Shown here: positions 57,777 to 64,000 of the stretch, piece by piece | How the letters are laid out: every line of letters starts with the position of its first letter | Position numbering within the stretch: position 1 is the first letter of the stretch | NCBI GenBank assembly: GCA_963693315.1 | Contig: OY856187.1 | Location: 376,278,990 to 376,342,989, forward strand | Direction: 5' to 3' | Source of the DNA: Diogma glabrata | Lineage: Eukaryota; Arthropoda; Insecta; Diptera; Cylindrotomidae | Length of the DNA stretch: 64,000 nt | The notes under the pieces: generated by a model | Database searches by the model: none | The model's input: the letters and a program-made list of their open reading frames with translations, nothing else | What the model was told of the DNA's origin: nothing | Made by a program: the position numbers and the translations under genes

Positions 57777-59112
57777 TTACTTTGGACCAAAGTAGAAAGA
57801 GCAATTGTGTAAGTTATTGAATGAATATCCTCCAGGAATCAGAGGTTCTGGCAAAGGCTCTCCAACCACTTTCAAGTTTGTTCGGCTTGTTTGACTCGAA
57901 ATTATTGTAACAGTTGTACCGGCTGAAACATTGCCATTTTCAATGATTGATTCACTGGATTGAGCAGTGGTTGATGAGGTCGTTGAAACGTTATCAGCTC
58001 TAATAATTTTCGAACCCATGATGCTGTCAGCAATTTTACGTTTATTGTTGAGCGAATGGTAAATGTATTATTCTGTAACCTTATCAGACCAACCACCATG
58101 TTGTTAAAATTTTAGTTAAATTCACACCCGAATCTGCCAACAAGGATGCAGACGATCGACGGAAGCAATGACCGGTGTACTCACCCGGTGACGAAAGATT
58201 CAAGAAAATTGCAATTGTCTTCGGATAGCCTCCAATCGTGTTAATGCCGATCGGCTGTTTGATGCATTGGCCTTTACGAAAACACAAAAAGAATCTGTCG
58301 GTGATAACGCCATGAGGACGTAGTCCTGAATACATCTTGAAAATGTCAACCAAATTTACGTCCCGATCACTTCCTTCGTTGATGACAAGTTCTCGAATAA
58401 TTTTGGTTTTCGTTTTTGGTACGGTAATTTTAATGCCATTGTCCATGTATTCGACATCCTTTACGTTCAAATTCAACAATTCGCTTCGTCGACAAGCACC
58501 ATAGACACCGACAATAAGGGCCGCTCTAAAATTGTGAGGTTAGGAAAATAAAACAAAAAAATTATCAGCAAATTTTACCTTCGTAGCCAAATAAACATCG
58601 TCGGCAGCGTCCTTCAGGAATTTGTAGATTTCTTCAATGGTGAAGATTCTTGATTTCCTCGCAAAATAATTGTCATTTTTACGCTTCAAAAGAGCTCGAA
58701 AATTGTTGGATTTTGGGATATCGATGTTGTCCTTCACGTTCAACGTGGATTTTAATATTGAGTAAATGCTCCATGTAGTTGACGATTGGAATTGTTTCAT
58801 TTCGGTATCGAAATAAGCAAGCAACTTATTTTCGTCAATCACTTTAATTTTTTTTTTCACTGCACTATTGTTTGAACGCTCGATACGTTTTTTCGTATTT
58901 TTCTTTGGATATTACCGGCAATAAACCTTGTAAAGCTCTTTCTGCTGCTCCTTCCAAATCGGAATCCTCCCCTGAGCACATTTTTTGCAGTTTCTCAATA
59001 AAATACACGCGAAATGAAAACACGTTTGTAGTGTGGGAACAATCAAGAACAAATGACATTTTTTCATGCATATAGTCCAACTTGCATATTGTCGGCATTT
59101 TTTATCGATCAA
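57777..59112 (-). pseudogene. Crypton-like tyrosine recombinase
   Basis: Minus strand. The N-terminal part (59098-58865) ends RALQGLLPVISKEKYEKTYR; a stop follows in AFKQ*CSEKK. The core-binding helices (58860-58560) read KLLAYFDTEMKQF, TWSIYSILKSTLNV, and RKSRIFTIEEIYKFLKDA. A gap with splice-like edges (AAG|GTAAAA...TTTTAG) precedes the catalytic domain. There GACRRSEL (58477-58500) holds the first active Arg, and GHCFRRSSASLLADSG (about 58131-58180) holds the His-x-x-Arg box. A +1 shift near 58105 leads to HGGWSDKVTE, a stop, then YIYH, where the Tyr nucleophile would lie. A C-terminal tail of about 80 codons rich in Ser/Thr follows. Stops, frameshifts and a homopolymer A run show it is dead. 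Insect Crypton-type recombinases have this order; clade naming is from memory. Confidence 0.85.
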
Positions 59113-59227
59113 TACTTCGCGTAGTTTTTTTGTAGTGATTTTTTACGGAGGAATGTTGTAATAAAGCTTCGTTATTATTTACTATTTTTCTTTCTAATAA
59201 TTCTAAGCATAGCTTAATTGTACATAC

Positions 59228-60704
59228 AATATTACTTCGGTTTGAAATACCTAAGTATTACATTCATGAGCTCAAAGTGAAATTCTTGCCCCCACTTTTT
59301 TTGACATATCTCGACGTTTTAGGACCTACTGATTCTAAAAAAGCAAAAAAAAAAATATATGTCTGTCTGTATGCCGGCCGGCCGTCATTACCTACGCTTC
59401 AGGGAAAACCGCTGGAGGGATTTCAAAAATTTTTCTTGCTAAAAATAGGTATACTCAAGGGACAGGTCCGAAATTGACGCTGTGTTCGATAACTGTACCG
59501 GAAGGGTGTCAAAAAAATCATTATGTGTGTCAAAAATAGCTAATTTTCATATTTTTGGCTTAAAAAACGTTCATTTTAAGTGATTACGAGTAAATTAAAT
59601 TTGGAGAAATCTTGGTGGTAGGGATTGGTATGTGAGATCAAAAACTAAATTATTGTAATATAAGTTTGTCAAAAAAATGTTGTCAAGTGTGTCAAAAGAA
59701 AGATTTTTATTTATTTTTTTACCTAATTTTTTGGAAAAAAAATAAAATTGTTTGTTTGAAATGAGATTTATTCTTATTATTGAGAATTATAGTCTAATAA
59801 GTTTGTCAAGAAAATGTTGTCAAGTGTGTCAAAAGAAAGATTTTTATTTATTTTCTTACCCAATTTTTTGGAAAAAAATAAAATTGTTTGAAATGAAATT
59901 TTATTATTATTATAGAGAATTATGCCATTATAAGTTTGTCAAAAAAATAATGTCAAGTGTGTCAAAAAATGATTTCATTTATTTTTTTAGCCAATTTTTT
60001 GGAAAAAAAATGTAGCTGTTTTTATGACGTAAATGTAATTGAAAATGAAATTGGACATGGAAATTTTTGAATTTGTTATAGTTTTTGATATTTATAAATA
60101 TTAAAAATATTTTTTTGGAATTTTGAAAAAGTTCGTATTTTTGATTTTGTAATAATTTTTGCAATATTTTTAGAATTTCGGAAAAAGTTTTAATTTTGTA
60201 AGAATTTTCGGAATATTTTTAGAATTTTGAAAAATTTTAAATTTTTGATTTGGTTATAATTTTTGGAATGTTGAAAAAAGTTTTAATTTTTGATTTTGTA
60301 ATAATTTTTGCAATATTTTTAGAATTTTGGAAAAGTTTAAATTTTTAAGAATTTTTGGAATTTTATCGGAATTTAGAAAAAGTTTAAATATTTGATTTTA
60401 TTCTCATTTTTGGAATATTTTTGAAATTTTGAAAAAGTTTAACAATTTAACAATATTTTTGGAATTTTGATTATAATTTTCCGGCAACGTATTGATATTT
60501 CGTGTTAGTTTTGTAATAAATTTTTAAACAGAGATAAAAAATACTTGTACTTTAACAAAGAGTTATGTTTGATATATATCGCTGCCCAAAACTAAAAACC
60601 ATGTCCTCATAAAAGTTTTTTGCCGAAAACTATATCAAAATCCTTAACCCAGACCGAAGTCTTGATATCTCAGAGCTGTAAGATTTCAGCCCCTCCATAT
60701 TTCC
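59228..60704 (-). mobile_element. Repeat R, right copy (inverted)
   Basis: Reverse-complement partner of 267-2012. The outer end is at 60704 ('...cagcccctccatatt'). The two subterminal motifs are ACTTCGG at 59236-59246 (one mismatch from the left copy) and CAGACCGAAGT at about 60650-60661. It carries three units of the ~135 bp array (about 59650-60020) and a shorter form of the ~60 bp array (about 60050-60480). The inner end lies about 115 bp upstream of the recombinase start. A frame at 59277-59477 is the partial match of the 1664-1963 frame. Confidence 0.8.
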
Positions 60705-61155
60705 AAAACTAAATTCTAGCAAATTAAAACTATTTAATAAAGATTAATTTGAGAAGCCAAATTTACAATGAAAAATAGAAAATCAAATCAAATAAAGATA
60801 AAAAATGTTTTCGAGATAATTTTAATTAAAATCCAAAAATTCTAAAGTGATCATATTGTCACATTTTCATCTCCTTCGAGTTGGTCTAATTCTCAATTTG
60901 GTAAACATTATTCATCAATCACCTTTTAAAACGGACTAGGATTGCGCTTTAAATTTTCAATAGCGACATAATTCTTCTTACAAAAAATAATTATAGATTT
61001 AAAAAGCAATATAAAATATTGCGATGCTGATGCATATATATGCATCATTGAACATCAGTGAACTCCTCATTTATGTCTTGACCACTGGTTTCAATCGGTG
61101 TACAGAGATAGATACGTTGTTAGCATTCATATATATATATATATATATATAACGA
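60705..61155. other. Spacer ending in (AT)n
   Basis: No gene motif. An (AT)11 microsatellite occupies about 61129-61151. Confidence 0.6.
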
Positions 61156-61159
61156 AATG

Positions 61160-61780
61160 CTTCCGAAGTCTTTTGGCCCCACATTATTTGCCCCCTCGTA
61201 TGGAGGAGTTAAGCCAGCCTTAACTTTATCCAGTCGTACAAAAACAAAGTCACAGTCCGTCAGGTCTTTATGTACAAAAATATTGTGTAGAGGGAGAATT
61301 TTGTGGTACGACGTTGCGCATCGACTGTCTTAAGCGATCCACTAGTGAAAAAGGATCTGTCGATCATGAAGAAGAGGAATGCATTACAAGTTTTTTAAGG
61401 GCCTTTAGTGCTTGTTCGTAGACCAGATCGACTGGAGTGCATCCAAGGTTATTTTTGACCGAAGTTCTAATACCAAGAAGGATTAATGGTGGCTCTGTGC
61501 TTCAGTTTAGGGTATTTTTTATAGCGTATAATGATTTAGGCCATAGGGTACGTTTAAATCTTTCCACCATGTCGTTAGCCTATGGATGATAAATTGTCGT
61601 CCGTATTATGTGAGAACCTAGGAGTTTGTTAAACTTCTGAAATAAATTGCTTTCAAATTGACTGTCTTGATCATTCGTGATCTTGAGTAGTACACCAAAT
61701 CTCGAAATGTACTGGTTAATAAAAGCGCGCACAACCTGGTGGAATGAATGGACGGTTTATGTCTGTTGATATTTCGCGCC
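61160..61780 (-). pseudogene. Ty3/gypsy integrase (C-terminal half)
   Basis: The minus strand encodes VVRAFINQYISRFGVLLKIT, NDQDSQFESNLFQKFNKLLG, IIRTTIYHP, stop, ANDMVERFKRTLW, then LILLGIRTSVKNNLGCTP and VDLVYEQAL. These are the second Asp and the Glu (in ANDMVERF) of the DDE core, followed by the gypsy LGIR block. After shifts it ends with KDLTDCDFVFVRLDK and LTPPYEG, the usual C-terminal domain. The HHCC finger and first Asp are not recognisable. It is broken by several stops and belongs with the RNase H at 62560-63240. Confidence 0.85.
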
Positions 61781-61898
61781 AGACGCCCAGATCGGTAAAG
61801 GGATGATGTATTCGTTGGAATTTTAATCTTGAGCCTGATTGAGTGTTCAACATTCTTTTTGACTCATCGTCAGATTCCTGCTAGCCAAGTTACTAATA

Positions 61899-62558
61899 TG
61901 TGGTTCGATCATTAAATCAGAAAATTAAAACAATGGATTTTCTAAACGTTATAATTTTTATTTGTTGAACATTTAATTTTTTATAACAATATTTTTCCTA
62001 TTAGTATTCCCCTTAATTATTCTTGTATTCACAATAAATCTTACTTATAAAAACTCTATTACGCTTATAATAATCTCTAACAATTTATTTTGTTGACGAA
62101 CTTGTGTCACACAATTTTAACTCGCTTATATCACTGCTAAATTTATACTGCATCTATCGCTGACAATTTTTATATTGTTTTTCTATCTCTAACGTGACCC
62201 TTTTATATACAAGGTCAAAGAAATATTTCCAATATTTCTACTAAATACTGAAACACAGCCCTTTTCCTTTCTTTATCAAAATAACATAATAAACGCTCTT
62301 CAAATATTGACATATAGGTGTGAGATCTATTCTTTTTAACGGCTGATTTGTTTATTTTCTATTCTCTAATAGACTGCGTTTGCTTTCTTATAGGATAAAT
62401 AAAAAGTTCCTATTATGTATTTACCTAGGTTGCGTTATATTTTCCTTTGTTGATTCAGGTGCTTTTATATTCTTTTAGTGGAACTAATTTCTCTAAAGAG
62501 CATTTTCTAGAAAAATGTGCTATTGCGTTGTATTCTATCGTATTCCCTAATCGTCACA
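61899..62558 (-). mobile_element. LTR inserted between gypsy RNase H and integrase
   Basis: On the minus strand it runs from TGTGACGATTAGGG (62558) to ...CACA (61899), about 660 bp. It has a TATA box, GTATATAAAAGGG (about 62206-62218), and AATAAA near 61957. The RNase H frame stops exactly where it begins. The start resembles the other LTR candidate in the window (TGTTACGATTACAG at 18214). A matched target duplication was not found, so the ends may be off by a few bases. Confidence 0.55.
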
Positions 62559-62559
62559 A

Positions 62560-63240
62560 TATCTAGACCTGTGTAGTTTATTATAAACTTCTTCGACGCT
62601 TCTTCGTCAGTTCTAGACAGAGTATCAGCTATCACGTTACTTGCTCCTTTAATGTATCTTATATCTGATGTAAACTGCAAGAATTAGTCTAGCTAACTTC
62701 TTTCTGACTTTTATGACATGGCAGTAGTCAACGGTTTGTAGTCAATAAGGATGATAAAAGCCCTACCTTCGACGAAACACGTGAAACGTTTTATGGCACA
62801 GTAAATTGCACAAAATTCGCTGTCTAAAGCAGAATATTCTCGTTCAGGTGTGAAAAGTTTATTGGAGAAGAATCCCAGTGGTTCACCAAATCCTTTATGG
62901 TGCTGCTTTAATACAGCCCCGGGTGCAGTGTTGGAGGCGTCAGTAGTTATTCAGAAATCTCCACGCCCAAGAGGATGTGCGAAAAGTATTGCTTGAGTCA
63001 GAGCATGCTTGCATTTATTAACTGCCTGTGCCATCTTGTTTTACTTCCTAATTTTTTAAAGCTCGGAAAATTGCGCGTGGATTGGAGCGGACAGTTCGGT
63101 TACGTGAGGAAGGAAACGATGATAATTTTTTATCATACCGATGAAACGATGAACTTGCCGTATGGATGTTGGTTGTGGGAAATCGTTTATGAAAATTTGG
63201 AGAATTTAGTTTGTGTGTACCAAAATTAAGATTGAATTTT
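62560..63240 (-). pseudogene. Ty3/gypsy RT thumb and RNase H
   Basis: Minus strand: a degenerate 'MIKNYHRFLP'-type thumb (about 63140), then MAQAVNKCKHALTQAILFAH, then TTDASNTAPGAVLKQHHKGF with the RNase H Asp in TDAS. GEPLGFFSNKL, YSALDSEFCAIYCAIKRF and IDYKPLTTAMS follow. After frameshifts comes DIRYIKGASNVIADTLSRTD, the last with the conserved Asp. Stops occur after GRGDF and after TTAMS. The plus-strand frame at 62975-63229 is a shadow. Together with the integrase at 61160-61780 this is the 3' half of one gypsy polymerase, split by an LTR. Confidence 0.9.
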
Positions 63241-64000
63241 GGTCGCTACAAGCTCTTGGTGCATAAATAACTGTCACAAATTATCATATTGACTAATTTC
63301 TAATTTCAGTCATTTCGTCATTTGGATATTGTCAATAAGGGTTTTAGATTTAACTCTACGATTTTCAGCCCCTTAAAATTGGATTGGATTGGATTGGATT
63401 GGATTAAGAAGAATTTGAAATTAATTGGATTAAGAAGAATTTTTGATTTTCTTCAAATCTACAGACTCTACTCTTACTTTTGTAACTGATAAGAAACCTA
63501 AGGTCGTTAGGACTTCAAGCTTTCGAGAAAATTTGAACCAATTATTCACCTGAAGGATTTTGCTTTTTACTTGTAAATATAAAATATATAATGCTACGCA
63601 TGACGATACTCCATAATATAATGACCATCATTTTCTGGATCATTTTCCATTTTTAATGTTAATAGTTAAGTGAACCACTTATAAGAAAATTAGCAATAAT
63701 TGCTTTATTTAATAAGAGATAATCGAGCTCGGATGTTATATAAAATAATATCCAGTTGTTTTATTGACATTTCATGGTCACCAAGCTCACAACCCATCCC
63801 ATCTTCCAACGCCACTCTATTAAATTTAAATATTATGGAATGAGAGTTGCTTAACTGATACCCAGTAAATGTATCAATAATAAACAAATAGATTAGATTA
63901 TAATTACTAAATCGTATATTTTTTATATCCGAAATTAAAGTTAATTTTTTATATCCGAAATAAAATTAAAGTTTTATATAATAATTCCCGCAATTAAATT
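63241..64000. other. Spacer with (GGATT)5
   Basis: Five copies of GGATT occupy 63381-63405, with 'attggattaagaagaattt' repeated just after. 'tttttatatccgaaat' is repeated near 63918 and 63945. No gene motif. Confidence 0.6.

Noticed and set aside
62975..63229. 84-codon plus-strand frame
   Set aside because: It is the shadow of the minus-strand gypsy RNase H, which has unmistakable motifs.
63381..63405. (GGATT)5 as telomeric repeat
   Set aside because: Insect telomeres usually carry TTAGG; this unit differs and has only five copies.

Overview
This window is AT-rich (about 70% A+T by eye) animal DNA, most likely from an insect. It has no operons and no long open reading frames. It holds arthropod-type mobile DNA: mag-like and other Ty3/gypsy pieces, APE-type non-LTR retrotransposons, mariner, pogo and Crypton-like transposases, and many MITEs and foldback elements. 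The species cannot be fixed from the sequence. I found no convincing host gene, tRNA or rRNA. Most short open frames are chance or shadows of dead elements. The window reads as a gene-poor intergenic or large-intron region built from layered, decayed transposable elements.

Layout. 0.27-2.0 kb: repeat R, an AT-rich element with two tandem arrays; an inverted second copy lies at 59.2-60.7 kb. 2.25-2.44 kb: scrap of a jockey-like LINE. 4.4-7.75 kb: a 1.77 kb tandem duplication. 9.74-9.98 kb: a MITE with TAA target duplications. 11.4-13.1 kb: a broken Ty3/gypsy body (Gag zinc knuckle, protease linker, RT). 13.85-14.05 kb: a LINE RNase H tail. 16.7-19.5 kb: a dispersed 'accggaag' repeat, a possible LTR and a 580 bp giant palindrome. 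20.6 kb: a pogo-like terminus. 23-27 kb: hairpins and a degenerate direct repeat. 27.5-27.9 kb: a minus-strand mag-like gypsy RT scrap. 29.4-31.4 kb: a 2 kb LINE whose N-terminus keeps a 2A-like motif and a Cys/His finger.

33.95-36.93 kb: about 530 bp inverted arms enclosing a modular element (copy A) and a deleted mariner transposase. 37.64 kb: a second MITE with TAA duplications. 40.0-40.35 kb: ten TATCGATA octamers. 43.4 kb: a GC-rich perfect hairpin. 44.5-45.7 kb: minus-strand mag-like gypsy LTR/gag/protease. 46.0-46.93 kb: a seven-unit minisatellite abutting a 433 bp foldback element. 48.0 kb: a MITE with TTA duplications. 49.1-50.1 kb: a minus-strand LINE with poly(A) tail. 50.4 kb: a palindromic MITE. 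51.3-52.8 kb: copy B of the modular element, followed by a pogo transposase scrap. 56.0-57.2 kb: a cluster of small hairpin elements. 57.8-59.1 kb: a broken Crypton-like tyrosine recombinase. 61.2-63.24 kb: minus-strand gypsy RNase H and integrase split by an LTR.

The most interesting points are the repeat R pair with a tyrosine recombinase gene beside one arm, the modular ~280 bp repeat element present twice, the 2A-like motif in the LINE, the TATCGATA cluster, and the number of small elements with clean 3-bp target duplications.
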